A stretch of DNA of 64,000 bases from Nilaparvata lugens (GCF_014356525.2 NC_052506.1:11327900-11391899); one strand, 5' to 3'; shown: positions 30,161 to 40,005, numbered from the stretch's first letter. The notes: generated from the sequence alone by a model not told the origin. Translations and numbers: made by a program.

Positions 30161-30804
30161 AATACTGGGGCACCCAGCTTCGCTCGTTATTCATTTATTG
30201 ATAAACAGAACTCAATTCTTCAAAATGATCGGGGAAGGACTAACAAGCACAGCCCAAAACTGTTTCTTCCCCAAATTTTGATTTACACACTATAAATATT
30301 CCAAAAAATAGGTTAAGTTACATACACTTGAATTCAGGTCAAATTTTCAGTCAAATATTTGAAAACATAAAAGTTCCAATTTAGATTGTTTACATACCAA
30401 ATTGAATAACAAAATAACACTCAATAATCACTTAGAACTGTAAAATAATGATTAACTTTGAATATTATGATATATACCATCTCATGTCAACAAAATTTCT
30501 AAATTTCTCGCAAGATACGGTTATGATTACACAGCTGATCTTCCACACAGGCACACGCATTTTCTGTTATCGATAGACGACGAAATCATCATCAAGGATA
30601 AATTATCCTTTTCATGTCCTTCAGCAAGTTTTCCCAGGGATGAGACCTAGTGCAATCGAATTTTGATATCATAAACCTACTATATTCCAAATTTCGTGGA
30701 AATCGTTAGAGCCGTTTTCGAGATCCGTTGAACATAAATAATCATATAACCAGATATAAAAATAAAAACAGACATACAGAAATTGTTCGCTTAATTTAAT
30801 AGGA
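30161..30804 (-). mobile_element. TCCTATTATATT repeat, copy 3, interrupted
   Basis: On the minus strand it begins TCCTATTAAATTAAGCGAAC and ends GTGCCCCAGTATT. The middle is replaced or interrupted by a T1 retroposon tail (30222-30390) and unassigned sequence to about 30570. Confidence 0.7.
30222..30390 (-). repeat. Retroposon T1 tail inside repeat copy 3
   Basis: Minus-strand words CAAAATTTGGGGAAGAAAC, GGGCTGTGCTTGTTAGTCC and AACCTATTTTTTGGAAT match the T1 family. Confidence 0.6.
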
Positions 30805-31306
30805 TTCCACCTCGATCTTACATGATCTGCATATGATTTTTTTAATGATGACAATTTTAAGAAATGCATGGGAATATTCATGGATATTCCCAAAATATAT
30901 CATAAGGACTAATAAATCTTTTATTGTTCTGAACATACTCCATACACTAATCTCATTCCCTTATTTATAACCTATAATATAATAAAGAGAAGAACTGGCT
31001 TATACACGTACGGGTTTAGGAAATCCATGAATGACGTTTCATCACGTCTGAGCTACGGGACTAAATTAACTTGAAATTTTGCATATAGATTCTCAATTTA
31101 CCGAGGATGTTATAGGTATATTTCAAGTTGTTCAAGATTTTAGAAGGTCAAGTTTTCAGTTTGTCAGGTTTTCAATTATTCCCTTGTGGAGCACGGGTTA
31201 CCTGCTAGTACATAATAATCTTCATAAAAAATCTTCATTGCATAAATACACACATCTCCAAATTTTTCATTGATTTTACCATCTCAAGTGATAGTATTTA
31301 AAGAAA
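30805..31306. other. Unassigned sequence
   Basis: I see nothing with support. The 64-codon ORF at 31079-31273 is unrecognised. Confidence 0.4.
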
Positions 31307-32245
31307 AGCTGCGTTTACATCAAAGTTATTAACAAAACGTTTATTTTTCCGTCCTTACAGATTCTCTTAGATTAAACCATAGAGAAACAATAGCGTAAGC
31401 TATAAAGGTATTGTTTCTCTATGATTAACACCTAGAAAACTACATCGTTTTCAAAATACAATGAACACATACGTTCATTTTGACCGATAAGCTCATATTT
31501 AGACTTTTATAGCTTTTCGTCTGGTTTTGAAGATTTTTTCATGAAATATATCATCATTGAGTAATACTGCTAGGTTCCAGGGGTGCACTCATGCTGGAAA
31601 GCTGGTTTTCGGAATCAAATTGTATAATGTACATCCAAGTAGTGGTTATCTACTAATGCAGATCGATGCTTATCTACATGCGTCTTCAGTTCCAATTCTT
31701 TCTTAGTTTATAATTCTTTTCTTCACTCAAGTATTGCTTTTTGCGTTCTCCCCCTTCTTAATTTTTATCCATGTCTAATAATAAATAATGATTTTTTATA
31801 TATACACATTATTCAGATTATACCTCACATATTATTATCGCTATTATTATCATATATTATCTAGTAATGAATAAATTAGCGTTTCTGTTCTAGATTATTT
31901 ACAAGTAGGTTGGGATATGTAGGTTAGCATACTGGATAAATAGAATATTTGTTATATATCAAGACTCCGTGCCTTGAACTGATTGTTAATGTGCGATATG
32001 GGCGTGTCTATAGTGGAGCGAAAGGTACTATGATTGGCTGGCTTCACACTTTACCAGTTCTGCCTCAACAACAGGACAAAAATGTGCATCGGTCAATCTG
32101 ACCGATGTAGTCCTATAGGTGTTGAACGGAGCTTGACAAACACATAAATATTCATCATGTGTATGAGAAGTGATGTTCAATCTATTAGAATCTATAATGA
32201 CGGAAAAATAAACCTTTTGTCAATAACTTTGGTGTAAACGCAGCT
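31307..32245. mobile_element. Long inverted-repeat element, 939 bp
   Basis: AGCTGCGTTTACATCAAAGT at the left pairs with the right end (complement AGCTGCGTTTACACCAAAGT). The arms continue through ATTTTTCCGTC and ATTCT for about 65 bp. The interior contains a 46-bp CATAGAG element (31378-31423). No transposase is visible. The inner part of the arms resembles the small foldback at 43261-43354. Confidence 0.7.
31378..31423. mobile_element. CATAGAG mini-foldback (46 bp)
   Basis: CATAGAGAAACAATAGCGTA and TATTGTTTCTCTATG surround a few bases. The flanks ATTAAAC and ATTAACA agree at 5 of 7 positions. This is the shortest member of the family. Confidence 0.8.
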
Positions 32246-32612
32246 AGGTTCAAAATAGATAGTTACGGCTTGTGCAAACTACGCGGCCAGCTGAAGTATG
32301 AAATCTGCTTTTTGGCGAGAGATGCGTTTCAGCGATTTGTGATCGGATTAACCGATGAAAGAGGAACGCCAGCTAAAATTGGCTTTAGTGATTTTGCAGG
32401 AGCCTCGTTACCATACGAAATTGAGAAGTAGCTGCTGTCTTTCTCGCTCCACTCACTGTTCCAGCTCAAGGAAAGAGGACATCAAATATTCATGGCCTTG
32501 GGGCGCTCAGGCAATCTTGAGCGCCCTCGCACGACGCTCCTCAGTCTGCCGTCTGGGGACTCCACACCGCTTCCTCTTCCAAAACACCAGCACCAGCCTA
32601 AATTGTGCAGCC
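32246..32612. other. Unassigned; ORF without support
   Basis: An 87-codon ORF (32355-32618) runs into the satellite and has no recognisable domain. A short hairpin GGGGCGCTC...GAGCGCCCT lies at about 32498-32526. Confidence 0.4.
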
Positions 32613-33236
32613 CAATAAACGCGTATCGTTTATCATCGTCATAATCTTCACTTACATTGTAGCTAACTGCATGCAATCAATTTTTTGGACTAAGGTTTTC
32701 TTCAAAGTAGATTAGACAATAAACGCGTTTCGTTTATCATCGTCATAAACTTCACTTTCATTGTAGCTAACTGCATGCAATCAATTTTTTGGACTAAGGT
32801 TTTCTTCAAAGTAGACTAGACAATAAACGCGTTTCGTTTATCATCGTCATAATCTTCACTTTCATTGTAGCTAACTGCATGCAATCAATTTTTTGGACTA
32901 AGGTTTTCTTCAAAGTAGACTAGACAATAAACGCGTTTCGTTTATCATCGTCATAATCTTCACTTACATTGTAGCTAACTGCATGCGATCAATTTTTTTG
33001 GACTAAGTTTTTCTCCAAAGTAGACTAGACAATAAACGCGTTTCGTTTATCATAATATTCACTTACATTGTAGCAGAACTGCAGAGGATCAATAATTATC
33101 TTTTGGACAAAGTTTTTCTTTAAAGTAGACTAGACAATAAACGCGTTTCGTTTATCATAATCTTCACTTGCATTGTAGCAAAACTCTAGAGGATCAATAA
33201 TTATCTTTGGAACTAAGTTCTTTTTCAAAGTACACT
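32613..33236 (+). repeat. 104-bp satellite, six units
   Basis: The unit starts are at 32613, 32717, 32821, 32925, 33030 and 33135. Each unit begins CAATAAACGCGTTTCGTTTA, in which ATAAACG and CGTTTAT are inverse complements. Each also holds ATTGTAGCTAACTGCATGC (degenerate in units 5 and 6) and TTTTGGACTAAG. Divergence rises toward the right end. There is no spacer variation, so it is not CRISPR-like. Confidence 0.95.
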
Positions 33237-33340
33237 TCAAGAAAAAAGCAATGAACTGAGTGTGACTTGTGGACGTTTATTATTTATAAAATGTTTAAAA
33301 TGTTGATGTTCATTATTCTCTATTTCAAAAAATAACTGAG
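33237..33340. other. Spacer with left target duplication
   Basis: AAAAATAACTGAG at 33328-33340 is repeated at 33982-33994. Confidence 0.6.
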
Positions 33341-33395
33341 TATTGAATGAAAAAGACTAAGAAATTGTCAAAAAACCACTGATTTATTGAAAATT

Positions 33396-33435
33396 AGAAA
33401 GACCGGTTTCGGTTATTACACCATTGTCAATCTCT
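33396..33435 (-). ncRNA. Hammerhead-like fold, left arm
   Basis: It has the same elements as at 19328-19367 on the minus strand: AGAGA, TTGACAA, GGT/ACC, GAAA, CCGG, TC, TTTCT. Helix I has one G-U pair. Confidence 0.35.
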
Positions 33436-33842
33436 GATAAACTAAAACTAAATACAAGAGCAGCAGAATTTATACTAGTAGGCGAGTACTGCTATTGGTT
33501 GAGGGCATGAACGCCTGCCATTGGCCTAGCTAGACAGTCTCCTCCCCCTCAACGGTGTGACAAAATGGCGGCTTAAGCAACAGAATCGCCATGATAATAA
33601 AATTTACTTTGAGTACAAAATAAGAACCAAGAAAACGAGTGTGAAAGTGTGATCTTATTTTGTACTCAAAGTAAATTTTATTATCATGGTGATTCTGTTG
33701 CTTAAGCCGCCATTTTGTCACACCGTTGAGGGGGAGGAGACTGTCTAGCTAGGCCAATGGCAGGCGTTCATGCCCTCAACCAATAGCAGTACTCGCCTAC
33801 TAGTATAAATTCTGCTGCTCTTGTATTTAGTTTTAGTTTATC

Positions 33843-33882
33843 AGAGATTGACAATGGTGTAATAACCGAAACCGGTCTTTCT
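33843..33882 (+). ncRNA. Hammerhead-like fold, right arm
   Basis: It is the plus-strand mirror of 33396-33435, with AGAGA at 33843 and TTTCT ending at 33882. Two such folds in head-to-head orientation are unusual for a simple MITE. Confidence 0.35.
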
Positions 33883-34071
33883 AATTTTCAATAAATCAGT
33901 GGTTTTTTGACAATTTCTTAGTCTTTTTCATTCAATATGAATAATTACCACAATATCAACTTCTCAACTACACAAAAAGTGAAAAATAACTGAGTGTTAC
34001 AAATCATTATTTTTCTGGTATTTGAAGCATTTAAATTTTAAAGAATGGGTTGTATAATATATTTGAACTGA

Positions 34072-34290
34072 ATTTTTTCAGAAATCTAGAAGACATAACC
34101 TCATTTAGACTTTTAATGTTACCTAAACTTGGGAGAGAAATAGTACAAGGTATTCTTAGTTCTTCTCTCCAAATTGGTGCTTCATTGTGTAAAAAAATCA
34201 AATTAAATAATAAAGTTCCATTATCAAGTTCCTTGATAGAGTGGAATTTGATAAATTGGTACCAATGCTCTACCATGAAATCTACATAAC
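34072..34290 (+). repeat. Retroposon T3 tail with strong stem-loop
   Basis: GAGAGAAATAGTACAAGG and TATTCTTAGTTCTTCTCTCC form a stem GGAGAGAA/TTCTCTCC with the conserved loop. Copies are at 39295-39400 (+) and 45540-45660 (-). The two 79- and 81-codon ORFs here are on opposite strands and reflect the stem. Confidence 0.65.
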
Positions 34291-34385
34291 TTCTGACTGG
34301 TTCATTTCAAATCAAGGTTGAACGCAGTTTCGGGTGAATGCCTGTTGTTTACTCCTGAATTGTATCCATTGCCTTTGAATAAATT
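34291..34385 (+). repeat. Retroposon T2, 3' half
   Basis: AATCAAGGTTGAACGCAGTT and GGTGAATGCCTGTTGTTTAC, then GAATAAATTCATG, parallel the 3' half of 1692-1942. Confidence 0.55.
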
Positions 34386-34516
34386 CATGTTTTTCTCTCC
34401 ATGTTAGGTGATCCAGGAAAATCAAATAGAATTGACAAAAATCGAATAGAATTCACATGGATTTTGTTTCCAAAATTTTATTAATCTATTTTCAGAATCA
34501 AATGTTCACATTTTAC

Positions 34517-34763
34517 TTTTTGTGTAGTTGAGAAGTTGACATTGTGGTAATTATTCATATTTAATAAAAATACAAAGAGATTGTCGAAAAAAACACAGAT
34601 TTATTGATAAATAGAAAGACTGGTTTCGGTTGTTACACCATTGTCAATCTCTGATAAACTAAAACTACTCTGCTGCTCTTGTATTTAGGTTTAGTTTATC
34701 AAAGATGATGTAACAGCCGAAACCGGTCTTTCTATCTATCAATAAATCTGTTGTTTTTTGACA
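34517..34763 (-). mobile_element. Hammerhead-like retroelement, short copy with 15-bp TSD
   Basis: The left edge TTTTTGTGTAGTTGAGAAG is the conserved 3' end in minus orientation. Both arms are present but the palindrome centre is mostly deleted. ATGTTCACATTTTAC (34502-34516) and ATGTTTACATTTTAC (34764-34778) are a 15-bp duplication with one change. The left-arm fold has CCAG instead of CCGG, and the right arm has lost most of the TTGACAA core. Confidence 0.75.
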
Positions 34764-34778
34764 ATGTTTACATTTTAC

Positions 34779-35367
34779 AATAAACAATCCTCATATAAGA
34801 GCTCTGGGAGGAATATTCTTGCTTCATTGCATTCAACAGCCAATGAATCCATATAACAATGAATTGTTATAGTTGCCTCGTCAGAACTGGCTTATTCCAC
34901 TTACTCATTTATACTTTGGTTGATTTGTACACTATTTTGTACATTTGCTTTTTGAGCTGATAGTGGTTATGGTGAAGTGGATTCCCACTTTTTCGGTTGA
35001 GACGACATGTACACTGTAGTGTACATTGTCGGCTATCATTTATAACAACAACTATACAGGTAGCAGTGGCCACAGTTCAGCTGTAGAGTTCTTGAAAAGT
35101 TGTATTTTGAGAGAGAGGTCAGTTCTGAATAGAGACGAATCCATAGGTAAACTGTGTGACTGTGTCTGACGAGGTTTAATAGCTCTGAACGTACTTAAAA
35201 CACTCATTCTCTTAGCACAATCAAATACAAAATTCCAAATTAGTCTTTTTAAAAGCTCAAATCAAATAAGATGAGTAAGTGATTGGCTGAAATTTTATTC
35301 TTTAATAAAGCTCAAATCAGAGATGAGTTGTAGCAGAGAAAACTTCTATACTTCTAGATTGTACACT
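34779..35367. other. Unassigned sequence
   Basis: The words GCCTCGTCAGA (about 34873) and TCTGACGAGG (about 35165) are complementary and may be the ends of a decayed element of about 300 bp. I see no ORF. Confidence 0.35.
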
Positions 35368-35631
35368 TATAGTGAGGTCCCCGTTATAATGGCAATGTTT
35401 GATTAGCAATTATATTGCTATCCTTGTTTATCATGCAACAAAGCGGATAGCGCTATCTCTTTCTCGCTTTGCTCTTTTGCCAGATCTTTTTCTAACAACC
35501 CAAGTAGCAAAATAATCGGTTGAAAGTACTTTCAAAAATAATTTTGAATTACTTTCAAGCACTTTTTAATGGTTGTACAATGATTTACAATGCATTAAGT
35601 GGGCAAAATTGTGATTTATAAACTACTTTAA

Positions 35632-36105
35632 GGCCATTCCACACAGCACGTGGCGTGCGTGACTGGACGCACGCCACGCCGGCTACGCTAGCCACATGCC
35701 AATTCACACCGCCACGACTGTTGCGATGCTATACCGGCCACGTTTCCCGTCAGTATGCAGGAAGATGTCAACTCCGACGGTCCCGTCGTGTGAATCTGGA
35801 TTTTCTTGTGGCTTACCTTGGTTTGATGACTCCAGCAGCAGCAGTAGTAGTGATAATGAGCTGGTTTTATTGTATTCGTTGACAGCACGGGCCCAGTGGG
35901 TACATCCAATCAATAAAAAAAGGAAGACCTATGGCGAATTCCATCATTTAATGAGCGACCTTGAGGCTGACAATGATAGTATACGTTCTATACGATAGTA
36001 TACGTCGAGTATACGTTCTGCGCATGCTCGGACCAAAACGTGGCCGGACACGTTTGAAAAGATCGCTCAGAGAGCGAACGGTAGCCACGCGTGGCTAGTA
36101 TACGA
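35632..36105 (+). mobile_element. PIF/Harbinger-like fragment, right end lost
   Basis: It begins GGCCATTCCACACAGCACG after TTAA, a typical Harbinger terminus with TTA or TAA target. CGTGGCGTGCGT and ACGCACGCCACG (35649-35678) form a perfect 12-bp stem near the end. The transposase N-terminus follows. The expected complementary right terminus is missing. Repeated words GTATACG near 35990-36015 and GGCCACGT near 35736 suggest internal rearrangement. Confidence 0.65.
35765..35998 (+). pseudogene. Harbinger-type transposase, N-terminal fragment
   Basis: The frame is open for 77 codons from the ATG at 35765. It has a Ser run (DDSSSSSSSDNE) and then AQWVHPINKKRKTYGEFHHL, which matches the conserved WVHPxxxKRxxxGEFH entry motif of insect HARBI1-like transposases (family knowledge). 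The DDE catalytic domain is absent and the frame ends after about 30 more residues. It is a broken remnant. Confidence 0.75.
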
Positions 36106-36153
36106 TGTTCTCTTATCTTTTTCCACTGCCATTATAACGTGGACCTCACTGTA

Positions 36154-37260
36154 GATTATAGTCTATACTTCTAGATCTATAAACTTATAGATTTTTTCAT
36201 TCTGTGGTTGTAGATTAGCTGACTACCCAGCAATGGGTGTTGCGGGTTTGGCCGCCAGATGGTGTTGTCAGTTGTGTGTGGCGGGTTGCATAACTGTGCG
36301 CCGTGCTCTCTGAAAATGGCCTTCTGCTGTCACCCAAAAGCTGAGCCTCCTATCCGCCTCCTTGTCCTTGTACCCACACTTAGCCGCCCTGAATAATTCA
36401 CAAAACAAACATGCAACTTTCCGTCTTACTCCCAAATTAACACTTGCTCCATTTAACCTGAACAATGGCGAAATGATTTATTCTAAGCCTCCAGCCGGCC
36501 ATCTTATCGCTATCATTCCTCCCTACTTTATAGCCACTGTTTCCAAAGTACTCAATTGCAAGGGTGCGACACTTTACATTTCGAATTTGTACTGTGAGAC
36601 AGTCTCACAAGGATTGTTCTAATTAGGGGAAGTCTCAAATTCTACCCTCTCTGTAATGTTGTTTACTTTGTTAAAGCCTGATAAGTCTACACCGACTCTC
36701 CCTTCTATTAGCGTTGCCACTCACAAAAGTATTGTTGAGAATACTAATTATAATCTGATCTATTCATATTTATCCAATAATTTGAGCTGTTTGATTCAAG
36801 AATAATGTTCAAATACTTTAATAAATCATTCATAATTTTTTCTTTTTATACGATACATATCTCTTTTTTTATAGAAAGTACACTTTTTTATCTTGTTGTC
36901 TCTGTGCTGTCTAGTTTACGTCTTTTATCCTGCACAAATTCACTGTGAACATTGTTATACTTATATTGCAATAGTATACTTACAATCAACTGTATTTCAT
37001 TTTATTTATTTTTTATTCTCGTTATATTTTACTTTCTTATTAGTCATTCTTACTTTTCTGTACTTGGTTGGTGGCATTATGATTGGTTTATCATGTTATA
37101 TTATTGATGTAAAAAAAATATTTATATATACAAAAAATTATCTATATTCATGTGTAAATGACTCAACTCATTTGTATGGCAATAATTGTCGAAACAAATA
37201 AAATGATTTATTATTATTATTATTATTTTACTTTCTAGTTATTAAAGTTAATATATTTCT
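36154..37260. other. Unassigned, ending in a retroposon-like tail
   Basis: The ORFs at 36362-36622 (86 codons) and 36893-37201 (102 codons, very hydrophobic but AT-driven) are unrecognised. The segment ends with ACAAATAAAATGATTTATTA and then (TTA)n at about 37208-37230, which looks like a retroposon 3' end. Confidence 0.4.
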
Positions 37261-38092
37261 TAATTAAGCTCACGAACGGACTCATGTCTTGTGAGCTTTA
37301 CATTCTCTTGTACTTTGATTTTTTGTATTTATACATTGAACATGTCAATTTGATTATTTTTGTAATATTGTACAAGGAATGAATAAATTTGAAATTTGAC
37401 TTTCGTAACTAGAATATTTTGATAATAATAATAAACATTTTCTATTGTGATTAAATATACGAAGAAAAGGCCCCACACAGGATTACATTTGGGGCTTCAT
37501 TTAGACTATGATGATAAACATGTATTGTGCATGCGTGGGTGTTTGCTACACCAGTTATGATATTTTATTTCAATTTGATTGTACAATGTTTGTTTTTGGT
37601 CGAATAAAATTATATTTATAATATCGAGTGACCTTGCTGGCTCAGGTCTGGTGTCAGAGTTTTCAGGTCGCAACTGATCAATTTCAGGGCCTCTGACATG
37701 ACCTAACGACTGATTTTCATGTATATTTTGATAAATTTAGTTACCTCTGACTGAAGCTGGTCATTTTTACAATTTGATATTTGAAACAATCAAAATGACG
37801 TATAATGAAAATTTACTTTCTTGGACTATTCTTGTTTGTTATTAAGATATTCAATTCATTTCATTCTGATATATATATGATTAAGAATATTGAAATGATT
37901 CACATCCATCTTTATTATTTATTCATGTTATGATACGCCTGACTTGATGCTTTAAATTCAAAAATTATTGAAGAGCTCATAATTATAATATTATTATCTG
38001 GACTACTTCTATTTTGATCTTTTTTTAGATTCTCATTATTTTCTTACGTATTTCCTGTTTTATTTATAAACAAATCTGATTGCTTGAATCTA
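37261..38092. other. Retroposon-tail-like and unassigned sequence
   Basis: A tail-like piece ends GAATGAATAAATTTGAAATT near 37395, and another ends GTCGAATAAAATTATATT near 37612. The rest is unassigned. Confidence 0.4.
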
Positions 38093-38260
38093 TTCAAATT
38101 TGTTAATTCATACAAATTATTTTATTCAAATTTGTAAATTCATACAAATTATTCTATTGAAATTTGTATTTCATACAAATTATTTTATTCAGATTTGTAA
38201 ATTCATACAAATTATTTTATTCAAATTTGTAAATTCATACAAATATTCTATTCAAATTTG
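38093..38260. repeat. 32-bp palindromic tandem repeat, five units
   Basis: The units contain AATTTGTAAATTCATACAAATT, in which AATTTGT and ACAAATT pair. Starts are near 38093, 38125, 38157, 38188, 38220 and 38251. Confidence 0.9.
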
Positions 38261-39080
38261 ACCAGATTCATTTCATTAATTCTGTGAAGGAGGATCTCAG
38301 TAGGTAATTTATTCACGGTTCATTTTCCAGTTTCCAGCTATTTCCGTCAAATCCAGTAATCGGACAGGAAAATTTGCTCTCGCCTTTTTTATTATAACTC
38401 AACATATTGCCTCTGGTATCTGACGAAAGTCTTCTTCTCTATTCTACGGATGTGTTTTGTCTTTTGAAACTGACTTGTCGTCTTCACAGAAGCCACAATT
38501 CCACACTTGAAAATATTACAACTAGACAATAATATGAAGCCACATGCAAGTATGATTCGAGAGATGAATTTGGAGAGGAGAATTATTCTGAGCCAACTTC
38601 GATGAACTACTACCTTGTTTCGAAGTTGCTACTGCGTGGTGTATTCTAACATGGAATATCTCTTGCTGGAATACGGGAGACACCTTGGTTGACAACTGCA
38701 GAGGAGAAGGCGAAAGGAAGGAGACAAGAAAGGGAAAGTGAAGGTAGAGGAGAGAAAAGAATGTGCATATGGAGGTAATTTGAATTTTATGTTTGCCCTG
38801 GGAATGTACACGGCAGGGAGAGTCTCCAGTTTCAATGGAGGCAATATTCAGACCGAGCAATAACGTTGTTCGCCGTCTAGTTTCTGTACCACCACTCCCC
38901 TCCACCAACACCACCACCACTCGTCGCTCTCGACTGTCGACTACACTTTGAATTTTTGTGTGGAAAGCCAACTCCGAAGTACACCCTAGGAGATGTCTTC
39001 TGTGCGAATAGCTCGAGAGTATATATCACAAGATAGGAAATGCTGCAAATCGGTTTGAAGGGAAAGTTGACGTAAGAAAC
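38261..39080. other. Single-copy stretch with unsupported ORFs
   Basis: A 149-codon minus-strand ORF (38522-38971) is rich in S, R, H and L and has no recognisable domain. Overlapping ORFs in other frames are similar in quality. I would not call it a gene without transcript evidence. Confidence 0.35.
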
Positions 39081-39294
39081 ACACATAGCTTCACAGTCGT
39101 ACATATGCTATCACTTTTTCACCCTTCTTTTTATTGTTTTAAGCTTCTCAGCAATCTTGAAATCACACCAATGGAATTCATTCTCTAAAAGGAAGCAGAG
39201 ATCAGACTATGAGAGGAAGGATGAATCAGAGATTACTATATTTTTATTATGAGAACTAAATTTTATAAAAGTGAAACCATAAACCTATTTCAGA

Positions 39295-39400
39295 CATTTA
39301 GAATGTAATCTAAATTCAGGAGAGAAATAGTACAAGGAGTATCCTTAGTTTTTCTCTCCCAATCAGTGCTACTTAGTAAAAATTATAAATAAAAAATAAA
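39295..39400 (+). repeat. Retroposon T3 tail
   Basis: GGAGAGAAATAGTACAAGG and TCCTTAGTTTTTCTCTCCC form the family stem-loop, followed by an A- and T-rich tail ending AAATAAATAAAATAAAT. Confidence 0.7.
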
Positions 39401-39410
39401 TAAAATAAAT

Positions 39411-39625
39411 AAGGCTGGGGGGCGCACACCAGTTAGTCAAGACAAGACAAGACATGATCATACACGTTCAGTCGCAATACTTCACATAGTTGTTTATTAC
39501 ACAACTCACACTGATTGGTCATGGCAATTAGACATGTCTTCATAAGCAACTATGTGAAGTATTGTGACTAAACGTGTCTGATCATGTCTTGTCTTGTCTT
39601 GATTAACTGGTGTGTGCCGAGCCTT
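39411..39625. mobile_element. 215-bp foldback MITE
   Basis: AAGGCTGGGG, GCACACCAGTTAGTCAAGAC and AAGACAAGACATGATCA on the left pair with TGATCATGTCTTGTCTTGTC, TTGATTAACTGGTGTGTGC and GAGCCTT on the right. The loop contains further complementary words (CAATACTTCACATAGTTG/CAACTATGTGAAGTATTG). Confidence 0.85.
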
Positions 39626-39807
39626 ATAATGAATCGTGTAAATATAGAAATTTCTGAGTCATACTCTCTGTCATAGTCTGATCTCTGCTTCCTTTCAGAG
39701 AATGAATTTCATTGGTGTGATTTCAAAGTTGCTCAGACGCTTAAAACAATAAAGAGAAGGGTGAAAAAGTGATAGCATATGTAAGCTACGACTGTGTAGC
39801 TATGTGT

Positions 39808-40005
39808 CCAGCCTTAGACATTATAATACTATGTTTCATAAGAGCTTAAATAATCTAGAAACGCTTACAAGATCTAGATTGGAAATGATTGCAGTAGGCT
39901 CAATCAATGGGATAAATTATTTGAATAAGAATCATTATTATATATATTTTTTCAATTGAGAGATAGAAGTATTGCCAGAATAATTGTATAAGAGGTCGAT
40001 ATTAT
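39808..40005. other. Unassigned spacer
   Basis: I see nothing apart from the target duplication ATATTAT at its right edge. Confidence 0.4.

Larger units (their letters stand above)
33341..33981 (+). mobile_element. Palindromic retroelement with 13-bp target duplication
   Basis: The sequence 33341-33937 is a near-perfect palindrome (arms of about 285 bp, loop about 33627-33653). A one-sided extension runs to 33981, ending CAACTACACAAAAAGTG. It is bounded by the direct repeat AAAAATAACTGAG (33328-33340 and 33982-33994). Each arm carries a hammerhead-like fold and CTAGTATAAATTCTGCTGC, a TATA-box-like word. The right edge is shared with the other copies while the left edge is variable, so the right end is the 3' end. 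Long variable target duplication, 5' truncation and inverted arms fit a Penelope-like element derivative. No reverse transcriptase or GIY-YIG domain is present. Confidence 0.75.
35368..36153. mobile_element. TA-flanked MITE, copy 2, with nested insertions
   Basis: The outer parts (35368 to about 35500 and about 36106-36153) match 28742-28956: TATAGTGAGGTCCCCGTTAT at the left and ATAACGTGGACCTCACTGTA at the right. The middle is replaced by an unassigned AT-rich segment (about 35500-35630) and a Harbinger fragment. Confidence 0.75.
39081..39807. mobile_element. 727-bp inverted-repeat element with nested insertions
   Basis: The left arm (39081 to about 39225: ACACATAGCT, CACAGTCGTACATATGCTAT, CACTTTTTCACCCTTCT) is the reverse complement of about 39660-39807. 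Inside lie a T3 retroposon tail (39295-39400) and a complete foldback (39411-39625). Confidence 0.75.

Noticed and set aside
32613..33236. Possible CRISPR array
   Set aside because: The 104-bp units are repeated in full, with no short repeats separated by unique spacers. The sequence is eukaryotic.
35696..35764. Upstream extension of the Harbinger-like frame to 35696
   Set aside because: The residues before the ATG at 35765 come from the terminal region of the transposon and do not resemble the protein family.
38522..38971. 149-codon minus-strand ORF as a gene
   Set aside because: It is of low-complexity composition, has other overlapping ORFs, and shows no motif.
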